DNA of 64,000 nt from Cafeteria roenbergensis (GCA_008330645.1 VLTN01000025.1:310001-374000); one strand, 5' to 3'; shown: positions 12,457 to 24,173, numbered from the stretch's first letter. The notes: a model not told the origin generated them from the letters alone. Made by a program: numbers and translations.

Positions 12457-12664
12457 CGACAGCCACGCGTTCGCCCTGCATAGAACACGCAGAAGCTCGG
12501 GCCGTGCGGCGCTGGCACTCGCTCCCGATCTCCGCGGACTCGGCGAGCGCACTAGAACCGCTTCGTTGCCACCGCGCAAGGGTTCGGGTACCAAGTACCG
12601 GGCCCTGAAATCGGCCAGGCCACGCCGCCGACGAGAAACCAGTTGCGTTCCGGAGCTCGAACTC
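12457..12664. promoter_or_regulatory. Divergent promoter interval, PME-1 / DnaJ
   Basis: Only 208 bp separate the two divergent start codons, so both promoters must lie here or overlap the coding starts. I see no TATA box. The assignment is by position only. Confidence 0.4.
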
Positions 12665-13783
12665 ATGGCCGACGCCCACACGCCCGGGCGCCAGAACCCC
12701 TACAGCGTCCTGGGCGTGCACCCAACGGCAAGCCAGGCCGAGATCAAGCGGGCGTACATGCGCCTCGCTCGGCGGTGGCACCCGGTGAGCGCGCGGAGGC
12801 TGCCATCAAAGCGCAGTCCTGCCCCCTGCGCGGCCGGAAGGTCGCGGCGCCACGCGCGGCGCGCGGGACTATTGCAGGCGGTGGCAAGCAGGGGCAATCC
12901 GGCACCTTGCTGCCGGCACACGCGCGGGTGTAGTGCGACGGAAGGCGCTTGCGTCGCTTCGGCGGAGCTGTGGGGTTGACCTGCCCGTGTCCGGTGGCGT
13001 GTTCCTTCCCCCCTGGTCCCGCTGCAGGACAAGAACGAGGACTGCCGCAAGGCTGAGTGCGAGCGCATGTTCAAGGCCATCGCAGAGGCGTACGACACGC
13101 TTGGAGACCCAGCGAAGCGCGCCGAGTTTGACCGAATTGGCAGCTTTGGTGCAGCAGGAGTCGGGTCTGCATCTGGAGCACGGTTCTCGTTTGCCAAGGC
13201 AGACGCCATGTTTCACGACATCTTTGCCTCCATGCATGGCATGGGCTTCGAGGAAGGCTTTCGCCTGCGGCGCGAAGACGCCATGCCCTCGGGGTACGCA
13301 CGGCGTCCCGACGCGAGCGCGTCTTTCGCCGAAATTTTCAACACGCTGGAGAGTGCCTTTGGCCACTTTGCGGACATCGAGTCGCCCCCAGGCAGCGCCT
13401 CTAGTGCAGGCTTCAGCGCCGCGTGGGGGACGCGTTCGCACAGCGGCTCGGGAGGCCACACGTCCATCAGCTCGCACACTGAATCGTGCACTGTGGGCGG
13501 GCGCACCTTCACCAGGACGGTGACGACGCGGCGCCACCCCGACGGCCGCGTAGAGACCACGACTGACGAGTCTGGCGCTCGGGATTTGGACCCGATGCTG
13601 TCCCGCATGGATCGCCTGCCACTCGGCGAGCCGGCTGACCGCCGCTCGCGCCGGCTCATGCCCGCCCGCCTGCACGCACCCTCCGTCGCCATGGCGCCCT
13701 ACGAGCGCGCGCGCGGCTCGGCGGCTCGGCGTGCCCGCCGGCCCCTTGGCAGCCCCAGCGGGGATGGGTACGGCGACTTCTGA
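12665..13783 (+). CDS. DnaJ/Hsp40 co-chaperone, DNAJB6/DNAJB2-like
   Basis: J-domain proteins stimulate the ATPase of Hsp70 and deliver clients to it. Two exons, 12665-12784 and 13028-13783, give 291 residues. The J domain occupies residues ~11-85 (NPYSVLGVHPTASQAEIKRA, then KAIAEAYDTLGDPAKRAEFD). The obligatory HPD tripeptide is made only by splicing: exon 1 ends in His-Pro and exon 2 opens with Asp-Lys-Asn. A Phe/Met/Gly-rich stretch follows (MFHDIFASMHGMGFEEGF). The C-terminal segment GGRTFTRTVTTRRHPDGRVE resembles the beta-strand segment of DNAJB6/B2-type proteins. There is no zinc-finger domain, so it is not a type A DnaJ. No signal or membrane segment is seen, so it is probably cytosolic or nuclear. 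The intron has a C-only pyrimidine tract before GCTGCAG. Confidence 0.88.
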
Positions 13784-14211
13784 CTCGGACGCCCGGACGC
13801 AGCTGCTGCCATGGTCCGGCGCCTCGCCCCCCCCCCCCCCCTGGCGTCCTATACTTGTTGCAATGGAAAAAAAATGAGGGCGAGCGCTAGGGACTGGGGG
13901 AAGAGGGGGGGTGGGGGTACAATTTGAGTGATATGCAGCGAAGTTTTGCACACGGCGCCCGAAACGGAAACAGCCGTCAATGATTCCCACAAACCCGCCT
14001 GCTCGATTCTAACCGCACCAAGAGTCCGCGGCACCCGCGCGCGCCACGTGCTCACACTGCCAGCTCCGACGCGGGGGAGGGGGCACGGGTTTTTGCCGCC
14101 TCGGCGAGCGGCGGCTGCCAACAGCCTCCCTCCAGCCACCGCTGGCAGGAAGCCCCGCCCCTGCCCCTGCCCCCGCCCCCAACCTCCACCTCCACAGCAA
14201 GCGCAGCGGGG
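13784..14211. other. Convergent 3' intergenic interval with homopolymer runs
   Basis: Between the DnaJ stop (+) and the decayed nuclease stop (-). It holds a run of 15 C (13827-13841), a short A-run near 13863 and G-rich purine runs near 13895-13916. No gene was seen. Confidence 0.5.
13827..13841. repeat. Poly-C tract (15 C)
   Basis: A homopolymer of 15 C lies 44 bp after the DnaJ stop codon. It is a simple repeat and prone to length errors in sequencing. Confidence 0.8.
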
Positions 14212-17200
14212 CTAGTGCTGGTACCCCGCCTGCGCCGCAGCAGGCAGCGATCCCGACTTGATGCGGAACCTGGCCAACAGGCCGAGGTGGTTCGATGCGC
14301 GCGCCGAGTTGGGCAGGATTTCGTCGTCTGCCGCCTCGAGCGTGTTCGTGGCGTCGGGCACCTCGTCGGGGAGGAGGGCGGTCGGGATGCGGCCAACGGC
14401 AGCGAGCTCCAGCAACTGAGCAGTGTAGAATATATAGTCCACACAGGCAACCGTCACGGGGCCGTCGCCGCTGCTCCACGCGCCCTCGGAGTCAGCTGAC
14501 ACGTCGCTGCGCGCGTCCGCATCTGGGGCCGGTGGCGCAGTCGGGGAGTCCGCCCCTTCCAAGCACTGCCGAGCTGCCCGGGTGCGGCGAAACCGCTCGC
14601 CGGGGTGGCAGGGAGTGTCGTCCAGCCCATCCCCGCCAGGCGTGCCCACGGGGCTGAGGACGGTCATGCCCGGCTCGGCCCTCCCCAACGGGGGCTCCCA
14701 CCGCGACGACCGATGCAGCAAGGCAGAGAGGCGCGCCTCTGCGGGGGCCAGGCCTTGCAGCTCCGCCGGGCCGAGGCGGGGGGCTTGCTTGATGCCGGGG
14801 CCCAGTCCCGCCGCCCTGGTGGGAATCTGACAAGGCTGATGGCGGCTCCGGCTCCGACGGCGCCCTCGGGCCGGTGGCAGGTCGTCGCACTCCTCCTCCT
14901 CGGGACGCGGGGAGCCGGTGGAAGACGCGTCTCCATCCCATGCGTCGGACAGCGCGCCGCTGGAGGCGCCGGTGCCGCTGCTTGTCGAGCGCCCGATGCC
15001 AGGCTGGGCCGAGCTGCGCGCCCTGCGCCTGCCAGTGGATCCGACGTCCTCGCCGACGTCCTCACCGACGTCCTCGCCGACGTCCGAGCCGACGTCCGAG
15101 CCGAAGTCCTCGCCGTCGCTGTCGCTGTCGGCGACCACTGCACGGTGCGTGGAGGGCGGGTGGTACTCGAACGAGTCGGCCGCCGAGGCCGCGTCACCAT
15201 CCCGGTCACCTCCGGCCGCCTCGAGCACCCGGCCGCCCGACTCTCCGCGATGGTGGCGCTGCGTCGCGCCCGGAAGCGCCGCGACATCCGCTCCGGGTGC
15301 GCGCCCGTCCCCGCCTCCGCGCGGTTCCGGGAGCGCGTCGGGGTCCTCCTCGGGCAGCAGGTATCGATAGCACTCGTATGCGCTGGCCAGGCCCAGCTGG
15401 TGCACGCGCCGGCCGCGCCTGCCGGTCCAGCTGGGATCGGGCCGCGCCTGCATCTCAGCTCTCGGGTCGATGCCGCGAGCCAAGCAATAGCTCGCGGCAC
15501 GCTCGCCGCCACCCGCCAGTCGTCCGTCCCCGCCACCAGCCCCCGGCGCCAGACCGCGCCAGGGCACGTGAGCGGACGCGGTGCCGGGCTGTTCAAGCGC
15601 CGCTCCGGCCTCGTCCCTGGGAGTGGCCTCTGTAGGCCAGTCCTCCAGCAGAGTGTGCTCGGGGCGCGCGGGCGCCACCAGCGCGTCGTCCCCGGGCGCG
15701 CGCCGAGCCAGCAGTGCAGACGCGACGCTGCTGCCGGGCGCGGAAGGGGCTCTCCACTCCTCGGGCACCGGCAGCGGGCGGGCAGCTCGCAGCGGGACGG
15801 CGGCGCAAGACGCCGTTGCGGCCGTGCCCCGCGCCCCGGTTGCCCCGCCCGCGGCCGCACTGATGGGCGTCGCCGCCGCTGTCGTCTCCGTCGTCGCAGC
15901 CGCCTCTGCGTCCGCGGCTCCGCTCGACGGCGGGTGCCTCCCGCCGCGTCGCGGGCCTGGGCGCGGCTCCAGCGCGGCGAGGGCCGCGGCCCCGGCTGTG
16001 GCCTCCGTCACCCCCAGGCTCTGCAGGTCGTCCTGCAAGGTGGCTGCCTGCCACCTAGGCTGTGGCCTGGCGGCGCTCTGCACCGCGACGCGGCGTCGCT
16101 CCTTCTGCCGGAGCTCCACCTCAGTGCTGCCCCCGTCTGCCCCCATCACGAACCCGTCAGCCGCCCAGAGCAGCTGCTCTGGGCCCGCGGGCCGCAGCAG
16201 CGACGCGGCACCGGTGAGCCTCGCGGCGTGCTCAGCATCCATGGCCGCAGCAGGGTCCGGGTCGTCCGCCACGGGCTCGTCACGCCCGCGACCAGACGGC
16301 CCCTCGGACCGGGCCGTCGGGGCGGCCGCGCACACGGACAGGGCGTCGATGTCCTCGTCGGACGACACAGCCCCCGCGTCCCCGGCCTCATCGTCGCTCT
16401 TGCCTTCCGCGGAGGAGTCCGCGCTGGCCGCCGCGGCTCGCGCTCCCGAGTCGGCAAACGCCGCCACTGCCGCGGAGCGGGCGTTGCTCATTCCCGCGCG
16501 GTTCGTGGCTGCCTCCAGCTCGTCGCGCCGCGCCGCGGCCCGTGCCGCCCGCGCCGCCTCAGCCGCCGCCGCAGCCGCAGCCGCCGCCTCCTGCTCCTCC
16601 TGCCGGGCCAGCGGCCCCGCGCCCCACAGCGCAGCCCCGCCCGGCGGCCGTGCCACCGCCCCAGCGCCGGCTCCGTCGCCCCCGCCGCCACCAGGCAGCC
16701 AGTGCGCCGCCCGGGGCCGCGCCATCGTCCAGCCCCTCCCCTGGTCGCCGCCCTGCTCCCCACGCCTGCTGCCGGCATCGCCGCCGCTGCCCCTCGGCCG
16801 GCTGGCGCGTCTTCGGCCCGAGCCGCCAGCCACGCGCTGTCGGCTCTGCAGCTCTGCAGCAGCGCCCACGCACCCCATCTCCCGCAGCTCTGCCGGTGTC
16901 AGCTCTGCCGACGTGACCCCGCGGTCGGCCAGCTCGGCTGCCAGCCGCGTCTGGCTCGCTGACTGGGCGCGAGTTGACGGAGTGATGACTGCAAGCGAGG
17001 GAGGCGAGACCCGGCCCGGACCCACTGCCGACACGGCCGTGACGCGAAACACGTACACCGCCCCCGACGACAGCCCGGTCACCACCGTGGTGACCAAGCC
17101 GTCCAGGCCGGCGCCCCTGCGGGCGTGTCCCGAGGGGGGTGCCAGGGCGCCGGCGCGGCCTGCAATGGCCCGCGGAGCACCCGCCCCCGCTGCCGCTGCT

Positions 17201-18987
17201 GGCCCCGAGGGGGCTGCGAGCCAGGCTGCCAGCCTTGCTGCCGCAGAGGCCGGGCCGGCCACGCCCTCGCCGTCAGCCCCGGGCGGCGAGTGGCAGCCAG
17301 CGGCGCGGCCAGCCCTGCCCGCTGGGTCGGCGCAGTCGAGCTCGCTTGCCGACACCACTGCCACCCTGAGGAAGGCCTGCGCGCCGCCCGCGGAGGCCGC
17401 GAGCGGGCCGTCATGCTCCGCCCCGCGGGCTGGCCGCGAGTGGTTGGCCTCGCCGCTGGCTGGCAGCGGGGCCGCCGTTGCGCCCCACGGAGCGGCGCTG
17501 CAGGTGTGCGCGACGTTGTCAAACGACGATCCCACGCTTGGAAGGGCCTCAATCGACGCGTCCGGGCCTGCGGCGCCCGCCACCCCGGGCCCAGCCCTGC
17601 CAGCCTGAGAGACACGGCCGACCAGCGCCGTGACGGACCCGTCGACGCGCACCACTGCCGGCCCGCCACCGCCTCCCGCCCCGCCGGCTCGCCCCGCGAC
17701 TGGCCCTGTGCTGCGCGGCGCGCTTGGCCCGGGCGGCTGGTCGCCAGAGCCCGATCCGCTGGGCGCGCCGGGCACGGACCAGGCGGACGCGACGGACCCC
17801 GGCCCAGCGTCGGGCGCCGAGGCCGAGGGTTCGAACGAGTCAGCAACGACAGCTTCGCGATGGTGCTTTGATGGGCCGCCGGTGGAAGCGGGGTGGTTGC
17901 CGGAGCGGCCTGCTGCGCCGGTGCCTGCATCCGCGCCTGCTCGCGCAGCAGCAGGGTGAGACGGCGACACCACCGCCGCGTGAAGCTCGTAGCGGAGCAC
18001 GGGCGCATCGCCCTCAGCGTGGTGGTCGAGGGGAGGCCACGACACCCGCACACTCGAACACCCAACCGGCACCGCCGCTGGCCTCGCAACGGCAGCCGGC
18101 GGGTCTGGGCCAACGGGCTCACGGCCTACGCGCAGCAGGCGGTACACGGCCGTGCGGGGCGTGCTGGAGGTCGACAGGCCGAACAGCAGCGGGCCCGGAG
18201 ATCCAGCCGCGAATCCTGCCGACGCCCGGCAGAGCCACCTGACCTGGTGCTGGCGAAGGGCAGAGCCCTCCGGCGCGGGGTCGCCCGCCAGCTGGGCAGA
18301 GACGACGTGGATAGGGGTGGCGTGGCGTCCCGGGGCGGTGGGCAGCACCGTCACCATGCAGGCGGCCAGGCCTGATCGCGCCCTCGCACGTGCTCCACCC
18401 GTCACCAGCGACCCTGCGACCGCTGCCGCGCGCAGCGCCTCTGATCGGACGATGCGAAACTCGGAGCGGCGCACGGCTACCGCACAGCTGCGAGGGGCCC
18501 CCGCGGACAAGCGCGCAGCGGCCAAGGCGACGACACGAGTGCAGCGCGGGGTCAATGCCGCGACGCTGCAACGCAATCACACGCCCCTCCCTCCCGCCCT
18601 CCCCACCTCAGCCTCTTCCTCTCGCCACGAGAGTGCAGCCCATCGCAACCAAACGAGACCTCACAAGACTCCGGGGTCGTCGCTGCGAGGCGCCACTGCC
18701 ATGTCGTAGCCCAGGCGCTTCATGGTCGGAGCCCACCAACGCTCGTACCCATCGATGTCTTGAAGCGCCACCAGAGACGCGCCCGAGCTCCTGACCTCTG
18801 CCTCCAGGCGTGTGTGTCTGCTCGGAGCGTGGAGGCTCGAGGCGTGGACCAGCGGAAAGTTGGCTGCAGTGGCCCGGCGCTCCGCCAAAGCGTGGAGCGA
18901 GAGGAAGGTCAGCAAGTGCTCGTCCGGCGCCGCTTCGGCGCCAGCCCTCGTCTGAAGCAGTGTCCAGTCCGGGCAATTGAGCTCCAT
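14212..18987 (-). CDS. Catalytically decayed EEP (CCR4/Angel-type) nuclease fold with inserted FN3 domain
   Basis: Exons 18987-18665 and 18565-14212 join in phase, giving about 1,558 residues. The fold is traceable along the whole chain as an endonuclease/exonuclease/phosphatase domain of the CCR4/Angel deadenylase group. Seen are SLVALQDID (71-79), the TP..VYRLL block (~243-253), HQLGLASAYECY and DYIFY (1484-1488). The metal and catalytic motifs are changed: LQEV(D) is LQDID, the Asn-Thr-His-Leu strand is VSAQL (196-200), GDFNS is GLSTS (235-239), and SDH is SNH (1532-1534). Between residues ~262 and ~620 sits an FN3 domain (VRVSWPPLDHHAEGDAPVL, later VYVFRVTAVSAVGPG) that is itself split by ~280 low-complexity residues. 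The rest is disordered. It is most likely a pseudoenzyme or scaffold. The first exon is preceded by an acceptor-like CTTGTGCAG, so an upstream exon is possible; the ATG at 18987 is a working start. Confidence 0.68.
15041..15112 (-). repeat. 12-bp tandem repeat in coding sequence (six units)
   Basis: Six near-identical 12-bp units (ccgacgtcctcg and variants on the + strand) encode alternating Gly-Ser/Glu-Asp-Val tetrads on the minus strand, within a disordered acidic part of the decayed nuclease protein. Confidence 0.9.
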
Positions 18988-19675
18988 CCCAGAGCGGCCC
19001 CGGACTGACCTGCACAAGGCGGCGGGGTGAGGCGCGGATTGCTTTCGCGGTTGCCTTCGGATATTCCGCCTCCGGCAAACATGCCCGTTCTCCCACGCAC
19101 TGCGCGCGGTTCCACACAGCCTTGGGGCGCAAGCGGGACTAGCACGCGCACCTCCAATGGCCCGCTCGTCAAGCGTGGCTTGGCGCGCTTGCGTTTGCTG
19201 GATGCCAATGCTGGAATGGGCAGGAGGTGACCCAACTTTTGCGCCCCCTCGACAGGTGCTGCTGCATTTTGGTGCGCGCCTTGGCGATTCACGGTCTCAA
19301 CAGGCGCCGATGCGGACACGGGTCTGGGGCGCGCGCCGGGTCAGCCGCTACTCGACCCCGCAGCGCGCAGCCGGAAGACACCGAGGGCCCCGCGCCCGCT
19401 CCCGCGCGGCACGCATTGCACCGCAGCGGACCGCCAATCTGGACGCGCATCGCAACAAAAAAAGCACCAGAACATGATTGTCCCGCCGTGCACAGAGCCT
19501 ACCCCACTTGCAGCCGCAGCCCGAGCAAAGAACCTCGCCTCCCAATTGGTGGGTACCTCGAAGCCGGACACGAGTGTCGGAGGCTACGAGGTCAGAGCCC
19601 ACGCTTCCACGCTTGCTCGGACTGCAACAGGGGCGGCCTGCCGCCAACAAAATCCCTCCGACCGAACTCCAACCA
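18988..19675. other. Intergenic interval, head-to-tail minus-strand genes
   Basis: Upstream of the decayed nuclease and downstream of the RanBP2-finger gene. It may contain an unrecognised first exon of the nuclease gene, because an acceptor-like sequence lies at about 19010-19019. No other gene, tRNA or repeat was seen. Confidence 0.4.
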
Positions 19676-22600
19676 TCAACCAAGCCCCGGGAACCCTGAC
19701 GACGACCCCTGCCCTCCAGCACCGCCAAGGAGGTAGCCATCGTCCCCGCCCACAGGCTCCATGCTCAAGCTGCCCTGACGCCCAGCGGCGGGGTCGGAGC
19801 CAAGGCCCAAGGACAGGCCCTCGAGTCCCGCTCCCAGCGAGCCGAACGCGGAGCCGCCAGGCACTGCGGCTGCAGAAGTCGGCCCACTGGAGCCCAGCAT
19901 CGGGCCTGACACACCGAGGCCCAGCGACACTGCGGCACCAGTTGCCACTGCCGTGCCCGCCGCAGGCACGCCCCCCTGCGGGTCAGCACCCAGCGACAAG
20001 AACGACCCGAGCCCGAAGGTGGAAGCCGGTCCCGCAATGGCCGCACCAACAGACGCCGTGGGGGCACTCGAGCCCGTTGCGGCGTGCCCGGGCGCGGAGG
20101 CGGCAAGCAGCCCGTCCGAAGCCGCGTGTCCAAGGCTGTCAGGCCCTGCGCCGAGCTGAAGGCCGCTGTGGGAAACATCGAACGTGCTGCCGCCCAGCGC
20201 CAGCCCTGAGCTGTCAGTTGCCAGCGCCTCCATGGCCATCGACGGGTTTGCAAGGCCTGGCGGACCGAAGCCCAAAGGCGCGGACGCATCTCCTGCGAGG
20301 CCTCCCGCCAGAGCCGTGCCCGGCTCCTGACCAAGCCCGAGCTGCGGAGCATCGCTCAAGCTAGGCTGCCAGGATGGCTGCGCGTCCCCTGCGGGCAATC
20401 CCCACGCACCTGCATCCAGGGCTCCCGTGCGGTGTTCGGCAGGAGCGGGGGCAGCGGCTTCCGGGCCCGCCGAGGCGAAGCCCGCCTCGCTCGGCCAAAC
20501 CGACGTTTCCCGGCGGGGAGCACTGCGGGAGGCGGCGGATGACCACGCAGAGCCACCGGGAAGGCCAGTCGAGCTGCCCAGCTGGGTCTGAAGTCCCCCG
20601 CCAGTTGCGGCTCCACGCGACTCCGCGTCGACGCTGTGCTGCGCAGCCCCAGCTGCCGGCTGCGCAGGCGCCGCCTCCGCAACGCTGCGGCTGCCTTGCG
20701 AGACACCCTTGTGATGCGGGGGCTGACGGTCCTTCGAACCCCACTGCATGGCCTCCTTCTGGGGCAGGGGGTTGACTGGAGCTGCGGGCTGGCCTGACCT
20801 GCCGCCCCGCCCCGAGCCCCTGGCGCGGGACGCCACCTGAGACTTGGACAGAGAGACGGGCGCCGCGCGCCCCGCACTGTCCTGGCTGAACGCCGAGGTC
20901 GCTGGTCCGGACGAGCCTGTCGTGCGACGAGCCTTGACCGCAGCAGCGGCAGTGGAAGCGGGCTTGACGCCCTTGGCCCGCTTGCCGGCTTGCTGCCAGC
21001 CGCCGTCGTCGGCCCATGCGTCCGAGCCGGCCTTACCAGCAGGCGCCGCCGCTGCCGTCGACTCCTTCCCTGGGGGGGCGCTGCCGCACATGGCGCACGC
21101 CCGCGCGGCCGGCTCGTTGACAAAGGTGCACGACGAGCATTGCCACTGGCCTGGCTCAAGCACGACGTCGCCAGCGGGCGAAGAGCCGCTCTTTCGCGCC
21201 TCCTCGGGCTCGGACTGTGCCATGGCTGCCGCGTCGCTGCCAAGGGTGCGGCCGCCGTCGGATTCCTTGGCGATGCCCGAGCCGCCGCTCCTCGCAACTG
21301 CTGCACTTCGGGAGGACAGGTCGACGACTTCGACGGGCTGCGGGGGCTTTGCGGCAGCGGGCCTGGCGCGCGGGCTATCGGCCGCGGCTGCTGCAGCCTT
21401 GGCGCGGGCCGCCGTCTCCTGCTGCGGCAAGGATGCGAAGATCAGGCGCGAAGGAGCAAGACTGGTCGAGCGGCAAAGCTCCAGGCGACAGGGAGCGAGC
21501 GCACAGCCATTTGGGTAGCGTCAGACACTTGCAGTTCAGTTCAGTGCTCCTTGCGGGGACATCACACTCGAAAGATGGTTTATTGCAAAAATCATCATAC
21601 GCTTGGAAAGCCAGGTGCGGTGCACGGCGGGCTGGATCTCACCTGCTTGTAAGCCCCCCATAGCGAGTGAGGACCTCCTGCGTTGGCTGCGACGTCGTCC
21701 AATGCAACCTCCAGCCGCTCGCTCAGCTCTTTGGTAACGCTCACAAGCCGGTCTCTCAGGTTGGAGGGGATGTGGCCAGAAGGACGGGGCTCGTGCAAAG
21801 TCTCAGCGGTTGGGCGGAACGAGGCGCGGACTTGCCGGCCAATGCCAAGACCCATTCGGAACGCAAGGGTTTGCGCGAGCGACGCCCCCTGCAATGGAAC
21901 AGCAGAACAGGGAGTTCACACGCATGCGATAGCAATGGGGCAGGCCGCAAGGCGGACGGATAGCGGCGCTTGGGCCGTGTGCCACAAAATTGGCGCTCAC
22001 CTTGGGAAGGACCGGGAGCTCCGTCAAAATTGGCAGGCTCGAGCTCAGCTCGCGGTGAAGGCGGATGCCTTGAGTCTGCACTTGTGTGACCAGAGAGGCC
22101 ATCTCGGCGTCATGGTCGGACAGGATCGAGCCGGCTCGTCGGACCGGTGGGCGCCATCGGGCAGCAGCCGCAGCGTCGGCCTCGAGCCGCTCCACGCGGT
22201 CCAGCGCCCGCCCCACCCCCGCGTAGGTGTGAAGCCTGTCGGAGAGTTGGAGAGAGTCGAGGCCCTCGGCCCCCTTGGCATCGGCGGAGTCCACGCTGTG
22301 GTCGCGGGCCCAGCTTTGCAAGACCGCCGTGATGCGCTCCGTGACGCCCATCTCCACGAGCTTGCCTGACCGCCGGCCCTGGCACGTCTCGTTGCGCATA
22401 TTCCTGTCACCAACGACGATCAAAAAGTCGGCCTTGGTCGCCGAGATGACCATGGACAGGTGCGAGGGGCGGATCCAGTGCGGGCCCTTCCCCCGAGCGA
22501 GGCCAACCTCGCTCAAATTGGTCTGCATAAACACGTCGATTCCGTGGCGCGTAAACCTCGCCTGCACGTTCTTCGCGTACTGCAAAACCTTGTTGTCTGA

Positions 22601-23267
22601 TGCGAACAGAACCACAACCTGAAGGAAGGGTCTGCGAATGGTCCGGTGCCGCAGCGGGCCGGGCGGCGTGGCGACGGCGCCAGCTCCGGCGGCCACGGCG
22701 CGCGAGCTCGGCCGGCTTTGCCCCGCCCCCGAGGGGACAGGCAATGCTGCAGCTCCTTGCGCCGAGCTCAGCGACCCGCGGCTCGCGCCGCGGCCGCGGG
22801 TTTTCGACCCCGCGGTGGACCACCCGCCACCATCGTCTTCGGCTGCCGGTGCTCCTGCGAGGGCCAGTCGGCCGGGAGGGGCACCGCAAGGGGGGGAGCA
22901 GGGGGTCGCAAGACAGTCGCAGCACAGGGGTCCAGGGCGACTGGGCCGGCGCCATAGCCCAGGCCGCGGACCGCAGGGGGACGGCAAAGTTTGGTCGGCC
23001 GCATCGCGCGCTGCTGGACTTCCCCGTCCCCAGCCGCCCTGGCCCGCGCTGCCTCGACCAGGCGGCGAAGCGGGAGCCCGAGGGCGCGGCGCAGTGGAGC
23101 GCGGAGGCCTGGCCCTCGGGGGGGGGGGGGGGAGGGCGCGGCGCGCGCACGCCGTCGCAGGCAGTCCAGCGGCGGCTTGCCGCGAGCGGCGGAAGGACGC
23201 GGTGGCAGCACGCTTGCGCCAGCGAGTCTGGGCGCGCTGCGCGCTCACCTGCTCTTCTCCCGCTCAT
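19676..23267 (-). CDS. RanBP2-type zinc-finger protein with NCOA5/anticodon-binding-like domain and SIM
   Basis: Four exons join in phase: 23267-23249, 22854-22001, 21888-21643 and 21421-19676. They encode about 954 residues. A short Gly/Arg-rich N-terminus (GGGWSTAGSKTRGRGASRG) leads into an alpha/beta domain at ~70-185 (VVVLFASDNKVLQYAKNVQA, then ADFLIVVGDRNMRNE). This resembles the HGTP/anticodon-binding-like fold of NCOA5; the resemblance is by pattern and not certain. A helical region follows. PVEVVDLSS (~401-409) looks like a SUMO-interacting motif. A RanBP2 finger at ~464-490 has the form W-x-C-x2-C...N...C-x2-C (QWQCSSCTFVNEPAARAC). The C-terminal ~400 residues are Gly/Leu/Ser/Ala-rich and probably disordered. 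The finger type is known to bind RNA, Ran or ubiquitin. A nuclear RNA-related role is inference. Exon 1 codes only six residues plus one base. Confidence 0.62.
23118..23132. repeat. Poly-G tract (15 G), intronic
   Basis: A run of 15 G on the + strand. On the coding strand of the RanBP2-finger gene it is a poly-C tract inside intron 1 (22855-23248), well upstream of the acceptor. Confidence 0.8.
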
Positions 23268-24173
23268 GCCCACCCACACATGAATGGAGCAGCCGCGGGG
23301 AGTGCCAGCGGCCGCGCGCCGCAGTGGATGCGCCCCGGAGCTCTTGGGGGGCGCGCCCGGGGTTTGAGTGCTCCGAAGCTCCTGCCCGCTCGTTCAATCG
23401 TCAGGGTTGGCCCGCGGCTGGCCGGGCAGAGCCGGCATCCGGCCAGCAGCGGGCCGTCGGGTCGGCTGACGACTGTGGCGTGTCAGGCATCACTCATCGA
23501 GAGGCTGGCTTCTGGCCAGCTGCCGAGCCCCCCACGCGCCGGGTCCGACCCGCGGCGCGCCTGGCAGGCACTGTCCTGCGAGCCACCGCACGCCCTGCGT
23601 GAGCCAGCCCCGGCAGCGAGGCCAGTTGCGCCGCACTGCGGACTCCCTGTCGCGTGCACGCAGCGGAAGGCAACACCCCAGCGCGGCAGAGCCCCGCCCC
23701 GTTCCAGCGACGCCGCCGTGAACCGTGGGAGTGGTGCGTGGGAGAGGTGCGTGGGGCGGGGGGGCGGGCACGGCCAGCGGCGGGCGGGGCAGCGAGGTTT
23801 CAGGGCTCCCCACAGGCGGGCGCCCGTGCCGGCGGCGGTATCGCTGCGGTTCGGCCGAGAGAGCTTGCTCGGGCGAGCGATCGAGTGGCCCGAGTTGCGC
23901 GACGACGTCAGCTGCCCGTTGGCGGTTGCCTTCGGCGCCGCGTGCTCGGCAGCCAGCGTCTGTGGCGCGGCACGCACCGCCCAGCCCGGCCGGGTGGCCG
24001 TGGGCCAGGCGTCGTCCTCGTGGGGAGGGGGGTGCGCGGCGCGAGGGGCCGCCGGCCCGATTGCTGCGGAATTGATGTTCGGGCGAAAGGCGTTGCTTGC
24101 AGTTGTCGCGAGGCTGTTTCTTGCACATGGCTCCGACGCCACGCTGATTCACTCTGCCGCAGTTCACATTTCG
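23268..24173. promoter_or_regulatory. Divergent promoter interval, RanBP2-finger gene / JmjC gene
   Basis: 906 bp lie between two divergent start codons. Long open frames cross it but have no family resemblance and reflect scarcity of stops at this GC level. No TATA box or repeat was picked out. Confidence 0.35.

Noticed and set aside
12457-12681. A longer PME-1 beginning at 12681
   Set aside because: It would overlap the DnaJ start codon on the other strand, and the added residues resemble no PME-1 N-terminus; the ATG at 12456 is preferred.
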